A model generated the notes under the pieces. That model saw only the letters and a program-made list of their open reading frames with translations. It had not been told where the DNA came from and did not search any database. Positions 19,727-29,431 of a DNA stretch of 64,000 nucleotides are shown here, piece by piece. A program made the translations under genes and the position numbers. This stretch comes from an uncultured Acidobacteriota bacterium (GTDB lineage: Bacteria > Acidobacteriota > Terriglobia > Terriglobales > Acidobacteriaceae), in the NCBI GenBank assembly GCA_903832055.1, contig CAILAC010000016.1, forward strand, positions 1 through 64,000. The letters are read 5' to 3'. The stretch's first letter is position 1; each line of letters starts with the position of its first letter.

Positions 19727-20995
19727 ATGGAAAGACGAGACTTTTTGGGCGGTGCGGCCGCAGCGACAGGCATCATGCTGCTGAATTCAAAAACTGCGTT
19801 TGGCTACGAGGCCAACTCTGCCGTACGGCTAGGCCTGCTCGGCTGCGGCAATCGCGGTACGCCGGTCGCGACTTCGTTTGCGCAGAACACGTCGGCGCGC
19901 ATTGTTGCCCTGGCCGACCTGTTCCCCGACCAGCTCGCCAAGGGCAAAGCCCACTTCGACAAGGTGAACGCCGACCTGGGTCTGCCCGCTATCGACCCCA
20001 AGCGGATGTTCCGCGGACACGAGGCATTCCAAGAGATCGCTCACTCTGCCGACGTGGATGCTATCCAGATCTCGACGCCGCCGTATTTTCACGTGCAGCA
20101 TCTCGACGCGGTGGTCTCGGGCGGCAAGCACGCCTATTGCGAAAAGCCGCTCGGCGTCGACGCATTCCAGGCCAAACAGGCGCTCGAAATTGGCAAGCGC
20201 GCCGAGGGCAAGGTGAGTATCGATGTGGGCTTCCAGGTGCGCAGTGCGCCGCCCATTGCCGAGGTTGTGCGCCGCATCCACAACGGCGACCTGGGCAAGA
20301 TCGGCTCGATTGCTGCGCACTACAACGCGCCGGCCTCCAGCTATCCTGACCGCGGCAGCGTTTCAGCTGACGAGCTGCGCCTGCGCAACTGGCTGTGGGA
20401 CAAGGTCATCTCTGGCAATATCCTGGTCGAGCAGAACATCCACGTCATCGACATCTGCAACTGGATTTTGAAGAGTCACCCCATCAAGGCTGTCGCCACC
20501 GGCGGTCGCAACGTCATCACCCACTTTGGCGATTGCTGGGACAACTACCAGGTCATCTATACCTATCCCGGCGATGTCCGGGTCAGCTTCTCTTCAACGC
20601 AGTATGGCACAAGCGGCTGGTTCGATGTCTCAGAGAGCATCTTCGGCTCTGATGGCATCGCCGAGGCTCCCTACTCAGGACGCGTACGCATCGTCGGCAA
20701 GAACGCATGGGAATGGAAGGACCCCAACCAGCCATCGTCGGGCACAGCCACCTTTGCGTCGAATGGCGCATTCAGTGACAATCTCGCCTTCTCTGACCGC
20801 GAAAAGGACAAGAGCTTCATCGAAAGCATCACCTCCGGCAAGTTCCATAACCAGACTGTCGACGGCGTCGAAACAGCACTCAGCTGCATGCTCGGTCGAA
20901 TGGCTGGGGAGCTTGGGCGCGAGGTCACGTGGGACGAGATGCTCAAGCACGATGAGAAATACGAAATCAAAATCGACATGAGCCAGTTCAAGTAA
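19727..20995 (+). CDS. Tat-exported Gfo/Idh/MocA oxidoreductase
   Basis: 422 residues starting at ATG 19727, with AAGGGA eight bases upstream, and a Tat signal MERRDFLGGAAAATGIMLL. The Rossmann motif is GLLGCGNRG and the substrate-domain signature CEKPLGVD contains the conserved Lys of the EKP motif. The family performs NAD(P)-linked oxidation or reduction of sugars and cyclitols. The Tat signal implies folding with its cofactor before export. It overlaps no gene and is followed after 12 bp by the gamma-carbonic anhydrase, so a three-gene transcript is likely. Confidence 0.9.
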   Translation: MERRDFLGGAAAATGIMLLNSKTAFGYEANSAVRLGLLGCGNRGTPVATSFAQNTSARIVALADLFPDQLAKGKAHFDKVNADLGLPAIDPKRMFRGHEAFQEIAHSADVDAIQISTPPYFHVQHLDAVVSGGKHAYCEKPLGVDAFQAKQALEIGKRAEGKVSIDVGFQVRSAPPIAEVVRRIHNGDLGKIGSIAAHYNAPASSYPDRGSVSADELRLRNWLWDKVISGNILVEQNIHVIDICNWILKSHPIKAVATGGRNVITHFGDCWDNYQVIYTYPGDVRVSFSSTQYGTSGWFDVSESIFGSDGIAEAPYSGRVRIVGKNAWEWKDPNQPSSGTATFASNGAFSDNLAFSDREKDKSFIESITSGKFHNQTVDGVETALSCMLGRMAGELGREVTWDEMLKHDEKYEIKIDMSQFK

Positions 20996-21007
20996 GAGGC
21001 GCCAAAC

Positions 21008-21526
21008 ATGATTCGCAGCTATCAGGGCAAGCATCCGGTCGTGCCCGCCACGAGCTATGTAGACCTCTCTGCCCAGGTGATCGGCGATGTTGAGATGGGT
21101 GAGCACTCCAGCGTCTGGATGAACGCGGTGGTGCGTGGTGACGTTCATTCGATCCGCATCGGCTCGAACTCAAACGTGCAGGACTGCGCCGTCCTGCACG
21201 GCCAGCGCCATCTCTACTCCGTCACCATCGGCGATTATGTGACCATTGGTCACAACGCTACAGTGCACGGCTGCGTCGTTGAGGATGCGGTGCTGATCGG
21301 CATGGGCGTGGTTATTCTCAACAACTCCCGCATCGGTGAGGGCTCAATCATCGCCGCCGGGGCCGTCGTCCCTGAGGGAACAGTCATTCCGCCGCGAACC
21401 CTCTGGGCCGGAGTCCCGGCAAAGATGCGGCGCGAACTCGGCGACAAGGACCGCGAACTGATCCTGATGTACGCCCGAAACTACCTCGACTATACCGCCA
21501 CTTATCTGCGCGAAACGGGCCGGTAG
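21008..21526 (+). CDS. Gamma-carbonic anhydrase family protein
   Basis: 172 residues forming a left-handed beta-helix of hexapeptide repeats (DVEMGEHSSVWMNAVVRGDV, IGDYVTIGHNATVHGCVVED). The histidines in VLHG and GHNATVHG occupy the zinc-ligand positions of the YrdA/PaaY group. Many members are trimeric carbonic anhydrases or have unknown substrates. It is the last gene of the three-gene run and ends at a strong terminator. Confidence 0.92.
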   Translation: MIRSYQGKHPVVPATSYVDLSAQVIGDVEMGEHSSVWMNAVVRGDVHSIRIGSNSNVQDCAVLHGQRHLYSVTIGDYVTIGHNATVHGCVVEDAVLIGMGVVILNNSRIGEGSIIAAGAVVPEGTVIPPRTLWAGVPAKMRRELGDKDRELILMYARNYLDYTATYLRETGR

Positions 21527-21550
21527 CTTACCGCGCACACTTCAAAAACA

Positions 21551-21577
21551 GAAACCCCGCCGGGCTGGCGGGGTTTC
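21551..21577. terminator. Bidirectional Rho-independent terminator
   Basis: A perfect 11-bp stem, GAAACCCCGCC (21551-21561) with GGCGGGGTTTC (21567-21577), loop GGGCT. It lies between converging genes, with A-rich and T-containing flanks suited to stop transcription in both directions. Confidence 0.85.
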
Positions 21578-21603
21578 TTGGCTTCTTGTTGCCTGGAACG
21601 ATT

Positions 21604-22605
21604 TTAGACGCCGGCTGGCTTTGGATTGGCCTTGTCATACCGGGCTACCTGAATCTTGCGAGCCAGACCGAGCTTGGAGAGCATCCAAATCAGGTAGAAG
21701 TTCGGATCGAACTCATACCATGCCAGGCCGTGACGGGCTGAAACGGGATGTGCGTGGTGGTTGTTGTGCCAGCCCTCGCCGCCGGTGATCATGGCCACCC
21801 AGAAGCTGTTGCGCGAGTCGTCACGGGTTTCAAAGCGGCGGCTGCCCCACAGATGGGTTGCCGAATTCACCAGCCAGGTCGCATGCAGGCCAAGGGTCAC
21901 ACGAAGGAAGACACCCCAGAGAACCATCTTGACGCCGCCCATGAAGCCGTGGTCAATGTAGCTGCCCAAGCCGAGCAGGACGACGCCGCACACCACCAGC
22001 GTGAGCCAGTGATACTTGCTCAGCCAGACATGGAACCGGTCGCGGGCCAAATCTGGAACGTAGCGGGCAAGAGCCGAGGTCTTGGCATGCATTGACTTGC
22101 CGAGCACCATCCAGCCGATGTGCGCCCACCATGGACCCTCTTTGGGCGTGTGCGGGTCGCCGGTGTGATCACTGTGCTGGTGGTGAACGCGATGAACGGC
22201 GACCCAGAAGATCGGTCCGCCCTCAAGCGCCAGCGTCGCACAGATGGTCAACAGGTATTCCACCCACTTGGGCGTCTGAAAACCGCGATGGGTCAACAGG
22301 CGGTGATAGCAGACGCCGATGCCAAAGTTGATGGCCAGCACCCACAGAACCACCGCAACCGCAAGGCGGCTCCAGCTGAAGTAAAACAGCGCTGCAATTG
22401 CGCCGATGTGAAAAGCCGCGATAAACAGGGCCGTAACCCAATTCACGCCACCATAATTGGCCGCTCGGCCCATGCGAACTTCTTCGCCCACGGGAACGCG
22501 GGCTGCGGCTGCGCGCTTGGCGGCTGCGGCGGACTGACTCTGGGCGTCAACTGCGGGGGCAACTGCAGACTGATCCTGCTGAACTTGCGATACGACTGGG
22601 GGCAT
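21604..22605 (-). CDS. Acyl-CoA/fatty acid delta-9-type desaturase
   Basis: 333 residues of a membrane di-iron desaturase. The three histidine boxes are HRLLTH, HRVHHQH and HNNHH, and four hydrophobic segments surround them. The enzyme inserts a double bond into a saturated acyl chain and so adjusts membrane fluidity. The alanine- and glutamine-rich first 45 residues are likely flexible. No electron-transfer partner is adjacent. It converges on the gamma-carbonic anhydrase gene at the terminator. Confidence 0.93.
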   Translation of the reverse strand: MPPVVSQVQQDQSAVAPAVDAQSQSAAAAKRAAAARVPVGEEVRMGRAANYGGVNWVTALFIAAFHIGAIAALFYFSWSRLAVAVVLWVLAINFGIGVCYHRLLTHRGFQTPKWVEYLLTICATLALEGGPIFWVAVHRVHHQHSDHTGDPHTPKEGPWWAHIGWMVLGKSMHAKTSALARYVPDLARDRFHVWLSKYHWLTLVVCGVVLLGLGSYIDHGFMGGVKMVLWGVFLRVTLGLHATWLVNSATHLWGSRRFETRDDSRNSFWVAMITGGEGWHNNHHAHPVSARHGLAWYEFDPNFYLIWMLSKLGLARKIQVARYDKANPKPAGV

Positions 22606-22788
22606 CCGTGTGTTTCCCTTTCGGGTACTGAATCAATAAATTGACTCGTACCCCTCATTGTATCGCCCGGCTTGCTTCTGCGCATCGAAACTTTTTTTCT
22701 GTTTGACACAGCGCGAATCAAAAACCGGGGCTTGCATGAGGTTCAAAGTGCCAGTACGGACTGATTTCCGAGCAATGGCACCCTGCGG

Positions 22789-23826
22789 CTATTTCAAAAT
22801 TGGAACCGGCGCGGGATTCCGTTCAGTAAACTGCCGCTGGTGCCAGTACGGGTAAACCGGCTGCTGTTCACTGGCGCGGTCCAGCGTCGCCACCTGCTCA
22901 GCGGTCAGATTCCAGCCGGCCGCAGCGATATTCTGGCGCAGTTGATCCTCATTGCGCGCGCCAATAATCACCGAAGAGACAGTCGGGCGCTGCAGCAGCC
23001 AGTTCAACGCCACCTGGGGCACGGTCTTGCCCGTCTCCACGGCCACAGCGTCGAGCGCCTCCACGACCGCATAGAGATGCTCATCCGCAACCTGGGGTCC
23101 TGATTCAGCCGTCTTGTGTAATCGGCTCGTCTTCGGCAGCGGCTGTCCGCGGCGAATCTTGCCCGTCAGGCGGCCCCATCCCAGCGGACTCCACACCAGC
23201 GCGCCAACTTTTTGGTCCAGCGCGAGCGGCATCAGTTCCCACTCATAATCGCGGCCAATGAGCGAGTAATACACCTGGTGCGCCACGTAGCGCGCCCACC
23301 CATAGCGCTCCGAGATTCCCAGCGACTTCATCAGGTGCCAGCCTGAAAAATTGGAGCAGGCGATATAACGCACCTTGCCCTCACGCACAAATGTGTTGAG
23401 AGTATCAAGCGTTTCCTCAATCGGCGTGGTCGCATCGAACCCATGCAGGTGATAAATGTCGACGTAATCAGTGCCCAGACGGCGCAGACTGCCCTCAAGC
23501 GAACGGCGCAGATGGTAGCGCGAGGAGCCAAGGTCATTCGGACCATCGCCAAAGCGAAAAGTCGCCTTGGTCGAGATCAGCGCCTGGTCGCGTTTACCTT
23601 TGAGAGCCTTTCCCAGCACTTCTTCCGAGAGACCATGAGAATAGACATCGGCGGTATCGAACAAGTTGATGCCGGCATCAAAGCAGATATCCAGCAGTCG
23701 CCGGGCCTCGGCAACCTGAGTGTTGCCCCATGCCTCAAAAAACTCCCCACCACCGCCAAAGGTGGCCACTCCATAACTTAGCGCGGATACTTTGAGGCCG
23801 GAGCCTCCAAGAACTCGATATTCCAT
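22789..23826 (-). CDS. Aldo/keto reductase
   Basis: 345 residues of an NADPH-dependent (beta/alpha)8 oxidoreductase. Recognisable are LGGSGLKVSALSYG, the active-site DTADVYSHG (Asp, Tyr), the lysine in ISTKATF and the histidine in YHLHGFD. The substrate cannot be told. It follows the large coupled operon after a 95-bp gap, so it may be its last gene or a separate unit. Confidence 0.92.
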   Translation of the reverse strand: MEYRVLGGSGLKVSALSYGVATFGGGGEFFEAWGNTQVAEARRLLDICFDAGINLFDTADVYSHGLSEEVLGKALKGKRDQALISTKATFRFGDGPNDLGSSRYHLRRSLEGSLRRLGTDYVDIYHLHGFDATTPIEETLDTLNTFVREGKVRYIACSNFSGWHLMKSLGISERYGWARYVAHQVYYSLIGRDYEWELMPLALDQKVGALVWSPLGWGRLTGKIRRGQPLPKTSRLHKTAESGPQVADEHLYAVVEALDAVAVETGKTVPQVALNWLLQRPTVSSVIIGARNEDQLRQNIAAAGWNLTAEQVATLDRASEQQPVYPYWHQRQFTERNPAPVPILK

Positions 23827-23921
23827 CGTGCTGTCTGATGCTCCTGTGCAGATGATGCTTGTCGACCTTCATAGTACGCACGCATCAACACAGGCGTGTC
23901 AATAGCATCACTGCCCGCGTT

Positions 23922-25919
23922 TCACTGCCCGAGTGCTTCGGTCTTCACGATTTCGCCTGTGGGCAAAAACTGTACCCCAGCCAGGCTCGCTCCCGAGGCG
24001 AGCGCATCCCGCATCTTCCACGGGCTGGCGTCACCGTCAAGCCCTGCGGCCCTCAGCACACGCAACGCCACTGCCGGCCCTGTTGCTCGTGGCAGGCGAA
24101 ATATCCACGGCACATTCGTCGAGGTCAGCGTCTTGTCATCGCTGAGCGCAATCACCGGCACAAAGCTCTTCAAGGCGAGCTGTTCCGCCAGATGCGCCGC
24201 ATCCCGGTCAAGCGCTACGATGGCCACCGCATGCTCATCAAGCAGCGCATGCACCAGGGCGGTTGAGGCGGCACCCCAGTTCACGCCTGCGCCGCTGCCT
24301 GAATCGAGATCAGTGGCCACCGGCAGCAGATCCCAGCTTTGCCCTGCGGCGGCAAGCTCCGCCTGCACCTCAGGTGATTTGCCAATCCCGGCCGCCCCTT
24401 TTCCAAAAAGAATCACGTGTCTAGGAGTCCCGGTGGCAATCTCGCGGTGCGGTGCCTGAGCCGCGACACCACCCTCGCCAACCCGCGCATAAGGAGTCGC
24501 GGACGTCACCGGCGCATTTGTGGAAGCTGTGCTGGTCGGAGTTGCCTCCATCGATGCGGCGCGATACGAAATCACGCCGCCGTGCACTGTTCCCAGAAAC
24601 ATTGGGCTGACATTCTTCTGGTTGGGATCAAAAACCATATGCCCGGTAACGCCCTCGTACTGCTCAATGCTGGCCAGCGCATCGTGAATCCGCGCGCGAT
24701 TCAGACCCGCCTTGCAGATCGAATCAAGCAGAGCATTCATCGCGTCAAATGCCAATGCGGCAAACTGCTCAGGCTCCTCATTGAATCGCGCTTTGAAGCG
24801 ACGGTTGAAGTCAGCCCAGCGCGCATCCTGTCGTGTTGGGTCATAGGGAAAGACCGCCTGAAAACTCTCTGCAGCATCCCCGGCCTCAGCCAGCAGCGTA
24901 GGCCCCAGCGTGCGGTACGCGCCAAAGACCTGCTGCTTCATTCCGGCGGCTCGCATCTGCTTGAGTATCTGAGCCGCGGGTAACTCATCGCCCCAAATCA
25001 CCACCGCATCTGCGCGTGAAGAGCGAATCACCCTGAGCTGTTGTGCAAAATCAGTATCCCCAGGAAAGAACTTCTGCTCAATCACTACCGGATGCCCCAG
25101 CCGTCGCGCCGCATCACGAAACTTGGGCACACCAAACCGCCCATAGCGCTCATTGACCCGCAGCAATGCAACCCGCTTCAGACCAAGTTCCGTAAAAATA
25201 TGCCGCGCCAACGTCAGGCTTTGTACGCGGTCATCCTGCAGATCGGTGAAGTACCACGGTATATATGTCTCAGGAATGGTGGGGTCTGTCGACGCGGAAT
25301 TCACAATCGGAATCTCGGCGCGCAACGCAACCCGCAACGCAATGTGCGTGGACTCAGAACTGATTGAACCAAAGATCGCCCAGTCCTGATCGTCGTACAC
25401 CATCTTCACAACTTCATTCGAAGCAGAACCCCAGATCGTAGGATCCGTGGGCCGGTCTTCTCCATAAACTGACTTCGCCTGCCAGTTGTCATAGTCGTTA
25501 TGCAGCATCAGGCGAAAGGGCTTGCCGCCATAACCGCCGCGGCCGTTCGCCTCGTCAATCGCCATCTGCGCGCCATGCAACATCCGCTCACCAAAAGCCT
25601 GTTGCGGATTGTGCTCAATGGGCCCGAGAAAGCCGATGCGCACCTCTGTCAATCCCGCAGGCTCAGCCACATCCCGCGCGGCACCAGAGTAGAGATTCGG
25701 ATGAATGTAGTTGCGATCGTAAGGCACTGCAAATTTAGCGTACGGACTCAGGTCATCCGGCTCACCCGCATATGGACTCACAGCGCGGTCTTTTGGTGGC
25801 CCAGGCGGGTGTGCGCCACACTCGCACACACCACCGCTCTGTGCCACCAGTCCAACCGGACTCGATGCGAGCATTCCGCAGAAGAGCGAAGCCGCGACAC
25901 TCAGCCAAGTCTTGCGCAT
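23922..25919 (-). CDS. Orphan periplasmic type-1 substrate-binding protein (LivJ-like)
   Basis: 665 residues from ATG 25919 (GAGGA upstream; a GTG at 25925 is also possible), with a signal peptide. Residues about 90-455 form a full branched-chain amino-acid-type binding domain (GFLGPIEHNPQQAFGERM, IFGSISSESTHIALRVA, RVALLRVNERYGRFG). A second, shorter region (about 485-660) again resembles half of such a domain. No permease or ATPase gene is in the operon, so it may act as a sensor or scaffold rather than a transporter part. The overall arrangement recalls substrate-binding proteins of PQQ-alcohol dehydrogenase clusters, but no such dehydrogenase is present. Confidence 0.85.
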   Translation of the reverse strand: MRKTWLSVAASLFCGMLASSPVGLVAQSGGVCECGAHPPGPPKDRAVSPYAGEPDDLSPYAKFAVPYDRNYIHPNLYSGAARDVAEPAGLTEVRIGFLGPIEHNPQQAFGERMLHGAQMAIDEANGRGGYGGKPFRLMLHNDYDNWQAKSVYGEDRPTDPTIWGSASNEVVKMVYDDQDWAIFGSISSESTHIALRVALRAEIPIVNSASTDPTIPETYIPWYFTDLQDDRVQSLTLARHIFTELGLKRVALLRVNERYGRFGVPKFRDAARRLGHPVVIEQKFFPGDTDFAQQLRVIRSSRADAVVIWGDELPAAQILKQMRAAGMKQQVFGAYRTLGPTLLAEAGDAAESFQAVFPYDPTRQDARWADFNRRFKARFNEEPEQFAALAFDAMNALLDSICKAGLNRARIHDALASIEQYEGVTGHMVFDPNQKNVSPMFLGTVHGGVISYRAASMEATPTSTASTNAPVTSATPYARVGEGGVAAQAPHREIATGTPRHVILFGKGAAGIGKSPEVQAELAAAGQSWDLLPVATDLDSGSGAGVNWGAASTALVHALLDEHAVAIVALDRDAAHLAEQLALKSFVPVIALSDDKTLTSTNVPWIFRLPRATGPAVALRVLRAAGLDGDASPWKMRDALASGASLAGVQFLPTGEIVKTEALGQ

Positions 25920-25924
25920 GACCA

Positions 25925-26428
25925 CTATTCCTCGACGCCGAGGGATTCAGGAGCCGCGCGAAACATCGCGATCGCTTCAATTTCGACGAGCAGTTCAGGG
26001 CGGCACAGCTTGGCTTGTATGCCCGTTGATGCAGGCAGTGGATCAAGACCCTGTGCCTTGAAGAAAGCAGTCCTCACCTCGTTGAAATCATCGTAGTCGC
26101 GGTCGATATCGCGCAGATAGCAGCTGGTTCTTACGATGTCATGCCAGGTGCAGCCTTCGCTCTCAAGCAGGCCCGTAATGTTTTCAAACGTACGCTGCAA
26201 CTGCGCGCGGAAGTCGCCGATGTGCACGCTCTTGCCCTCCTCATCAATCGACGCGGTACCTGAAATCAACAGAATCGTAAGACCGTTCAGATCAATCCTC
26301 ATCCCGCGTGAGAACGAGCTCGGTTTGGCATAAGCAAAAGCTTCATTCAAGACGCCATGGTTGGTCATGGCACGTTTTTGGATCGGTGTATGCGCGATGG
26401 TTTCCAGTATTTCTGCGATTGCATTCAT
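25925..26428 (-). CDS. RidA (YjgF/UK114) family protein
   Basis: 167 residues. The core has the RidA fold sequence pattern (GLTILLISGTASIDEEGK, FRAQLQRTFENITGLLESEG, DIVRTSCYLRDI, EIEAIAMF). Classical RidA removes reactive enamine/imine intermediates, but others in this superfamily act in secondary metabolism. The N-terminal 40 residues are an extension beyond the usual length. It lies between the propeller gene (13-bp gap) and the binding protein (stop overlapping the start), so it is clearly in the operon and unusual as a cytoplasmic member among exported proteins. Confidence 0.9.
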   Translation of the reverse strand: MNAIAEILETIAHTPIQKRAMTNHGVLNEAFAYAKPSSFSRGMRIDLNGLTILLISGTASIDEEGKSVHIGDFRAQLQRTFENITGLLESEGCTWHDIVRTSCYLRDIDRDYDDFNEVRTAFFKAQGLDPLPASTGIQAKLCRPELLVEIEAIAMFRAAPESLGVEE

Positions 26429-26441
26429 GAGAAAAGCCTCC

Positions 26442-27515
26442 TTAGGGCTGATGAATTCCGTGACTTAATCCCTTTGCGGTAGCAACCCAAATGTCGCCAC
26501 CCTGAAAATCAATTCCGAGAACATAATTGTGCGCAGGCGCTGAATTGACAGCCACTGGATTGACATTGCCATTGGCATCCCGCACGGTCATCTCAGGCTT
26601 GCCATCAACGAGTGAGTTGCGGTAGACAGCCCAACTCACACCGTCGTAATACGCCAGCCCCTTATCCGTGCAGAACCACGCACGATGAGCGTCGACACCT
26701 TTGATGAAGTTGGTAAAGTTCGATGGCAGACCGCTGTCTTTCGTAAGAAAGTTATGCCATGATCGGCCGTCATATCGGCTGTCTCCAAAATAGGTGGCAG
26801 CCCACACAATGCCGTCAACATAGCTGACTGAGGTGACAATTTCATGGATCAATCCCTGATCCTTGAAGAGCACAATTTCGTTCTCACCATCTGGGTCATC
26901 GTACTTATCCCAACGGCTGGTCTTCTGGTCGTATTCAAGCAACCCGCTACCCCACACAGCGTAGTAAACCTTGGCCTCAGACGCCGATACGCCATAAGTC
27001 CAAATCTCGTTCATGGGCGTGTTCCGTTCGTTGTAGAGTGTCCATTGGTTGGTGCGGGTATTGAATCGGCAACCGCCGGCGGCTGTCGCCACCCAGACAT
27101 TTTCACCCTCAACCGAAACGCCATAAACCACATCGTTGCTGAGTCCTGAATTCAATTGCGTAAAGCTCTCAATGCGCCCCGCGGAGATGCGGCTCAGGCC
27201 TCCCATCGTGCCTGCCCATACATCGCCAGTACGCTTGTCGAGCGCAAGTGAAAGCACCGCGCGGTGCGCCAGTCCGTCATTGGTATTGAATGTCTTCCAC
27301 ACACGATTTTCGTAAAGAGCGAGACCATTCTCGGTGCCCGCCCAAATCCGTTCGCCATCTACCAGCACTGAAAACACATGATTGTCAGGCAAACCGTTTG
27401 CAGTTGTAAAACTCTCAAAGCGAAATCGCGGCATCGTGGCCGGCAGAACAGGCGGCGCCCCGTATGCGCATATCATCGATGCAAACAGCAGAGCCATCAT
27501 GAAACACTTCTTCAT
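26442..27515 (-). CDS. Exported two-component-regulator-type beta-propeller protein
   Basis: 357 residues with a signal peptide (about 1-20) and seven repeated blades of the Reg_prop type, recognisable as variants of GLPDNHVFSVLVDGERIWAGTENGLALY. It resembles the sensor propellers of hybrid two-component systems, but the protein stops after the propeller with no histidine kinase. It probably binds a ligand or protein in the periplasm. Its start overlaps the upstream cytochrome gene by four bases. Confidence 0.88.
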   Translation of the reverse strand: MKKCFMMALLFASMICAYGAPPVLPATMPRFRFESFTTANGLPDNHVFSVLVDGERIWAGTENGLALYENRVWKTFNTNDGLAHRAVLSLALDKRTGDVWAGTMGGLSRISAGRIESFTQLNSGLSNDVVYGVSVEGENVWVATAAGGCRFNTRTNQWTLYNERNTPMNEIWTYGVSASEAKVYYAVWGSGLLEYDQKTSRWDKYDDPDGENEIVLFKDQGLIHEIVTSVSYVDGIVWAATYFGDSRYDGRSWHNFLTKDSGLPSNFTNFIKGVDAHRAWFCTDKGLAYYDGVSWAVYRNSLVDGKPEMTVRDANGNVNPVAVNSAPAHNYVLGIDFQGGDIWVATAKGLSHGIHQP

Positions 27516-29431
27516 CGCGTCCTCAGGTATTCGATAAGGTCGTTAAGCTCATCCTTACTCAAATCGTTCGTCCGCCCATGCTTGTCTTTGGCGTTGAATA
27601 CAGTCCATATTTCTTCAAGCGTGCCCGCTGATCCGTCATGCAGATAAGGCGCAGTGAGGGCGATATTCACCAACTGCGGTGTATCCAGAAGCGCGCCATT
27701 GTCGGTAGCCTTGCGCGTACCCACGTCAAACGATTTCTGATTCGTGCCTTTTGCACCGATGTGACAATACGAGCAACGATTCTGTTCAGGAATAGGCGCG
27801 CCAAACTTGTCGGCGACTCGGTTGAAGATAGTCCTGCCTCGCTCCTGTGCAGGCGTGAATTGCTTGTGCGCAAGGCGCCACTGATTTGGCCGCTGTGGGA
27901 TGCTGCGGATATAAAGAGTGAGATCGGCCAGGGTTAAGCTGTCATAGTTCTGCGAACGCCAGAAGTACTTCTCCGTCCTGGGTCCGCACTCGGTAGGAAT
28001 ATCAGGGTTACCACCGTTCCATTTGTAAGGTTCGGTATCGCGAATATCTTCAAGCAGTCGATTGTCAACAATATCCCGGCCAAACCCATCCGGCTCAAGG
28101 TCCCACTCAATGCCGTCAAAGGTTGAGTCAAGATGACAGTTGGCGCAGCCGAACTGACCTTGAAATGCGTAGCTCGCGTTATAAAATGTTTGCTCGCCAT
28201 GCCGCAGTGGTGAGACCTTTGCGGGCCCATCGAGTTTGATCGTTGAGACCACATGATTGGTTCTCGTATCAATCACGCTCACCGTATCGTCAAGGCGATT
28301 CGCGACGAACAACCTGCTTCCGTCATGCGTGAGCGCAATACCATATGGATTGCGGCCAACCGCTATCCGCGCAACCACGTAATTCGCACTTGCAGAGAGG
28401 TCCTGCACGTATGGTCCCGCATGGGAATGAATGAAGTGCAGCAGCTTTACAACGTCGACGACAGTGACAATCTGCGAGCCACCGCACGACACGTAAATGC
28501 GCGACTTATCAGGCGAAATCGCAACACCAAAGGGACGTGCGGCATAGCGCTCCAGCTCGTCAAGGGGCACCTCCACTGAGGCTCCAATGTCGGCACCAAA
28601 CAGAGTCAGCGTGTCTTCAAACGCCCATCCATGTTCGACATGTGCAAGCGGCACCAGATTCTTTGGATGTAATTGAGCAGCTACCCCCAATCGCCCATCA
28701 CTCGAAAATGCAACGTGAAAGACTCCCGCAGCGCGATGGAGTGGCATGCGCTGCTCCACAACACCACGGACTGCGTCGATCACTGTAATTTCAGACTCGG
28801 GTGGAATGCGACTTTCGACACCAGTCCGCCGCGCTTGCAGATTGGGATAAATATGCGTTGCATAGATGCGGCTGCCATCAGGAGAGGGAGTCATATAACT
28901 AGAGCCGCGCCCTGCCAGCAAGCGTGACTCCTCAGCACCCGTCTGAGCGTTCAACACGGCAATATCATTACTGATGCGGTTCGCCACGAATACCCGCTTA
29001 CCGGCATTGTCTTCAAGCACACTTGATGGCTCTGCGCCTACTGGCCACGTTGCCACCACCGTAAGCGTGCGAGTATCAATGACTGATAGCGTGTCATCCC
29101 ATGTGTTCGTCACATACAAGCGATTGCCCGTGTGCGAAAGAGAGAACCCTCGCGGCAGATGCCCTACGGCAATGGACTTGATTGCCGCAAAGGTATGCGC
29201 ATCGAGTACACGAATCGAATCGCTCTGCTGACACAAGACATAGATTTGCCTGCCATCGCGCGAGAACAGAATCTCCAAAGGTGAAGCGTAGTCTTTCACG
29301 CTTCCAGTGGGCGCTGCCGAAGTATTGGCTGCCGCTCGAACAACTGGACTTCTCAATGAAGCTGCAATCATCAAGGCCGTACACAGCACCGAGGCTGCGA
29401 TTGCGATTCGAACCTGGGCTGCTCTGCTCAT
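27512..29431 (-). CDS. YVTN beta-propeller fused to di-heme cytochrome c peroxidase/MauG-like domain
   Basis: 639 residues, exported. The N-terminal half is a YVTN-type propeller (HTGNRLYVTNTWDDTLSVID, LFVANRLDDTVSVIDTRT). The C-terminal third carries two haem c sites, CANCH at 429 and CSYCH at 553, with PYLHDGSAGTLEEI typical of di-haem cytochrome c peroxidase/MauG relatives. The family oxidises peroxide or modifies other proteins with high-valent haem. The fusion suggests that the propeller presents a partner to the haem domain. It overlaps both operon neighbours by four bases. Confidence 0.9.
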   Translation of the reverse strand: MSRAAQVRIAIAASVLCTALMIAASLRSPVVRAAANTSAAPTGSVKDYASPLEILFSRDGRQIYVLCQQSDSIRVLDAHTFAAIKSIAVGHLPRGFSLSHTGNRLYVTNTWDDTLSVIDTRTLTVVATWPVGAEPSSVLEDNAGKRVFVANRISNDIAVLNAQTGAEESRLLAGRGSSYMTPSPDGSRIYATHIYPNLQARRTGVESRIPPESEITVIDAVRGVVEQRMPLHRAAGVFHVAFSSDGRLGVAAQLHPKNLVPLAHVEHGWAFEDTLTLFGADIGASVEVPLDELERYAARPFGVAISPDKSRIYVSCGGSQIVTVVDVVKLLHFIHSHAGPYVQDLSASANYVVARIAVGRNPYGIALTHDGSRLFVANRLDDTVSVIDTRTNHVVSTIKLDGPAKVSPLRHGEQTFYNASYAFQGQFGCANCHLDSTFDGIEWDLEPDGFGRDIVDNRLLEDIRDTEPYKWNGGNPDIPTECGPRTEKYFWRSQNYDSLTLADLTLYIRSIPQRPNQWRLAHKQFTPAQERGRTIFNRVADKFGAPIPEQNRCSYCHIGAKGTNQKSFDVGTRKATDNGALLDTPQLVNIALTAPYLHDGSAGTLEEIWTVFNAKDKHGRTNDLSKDELNDLIEYLRTR

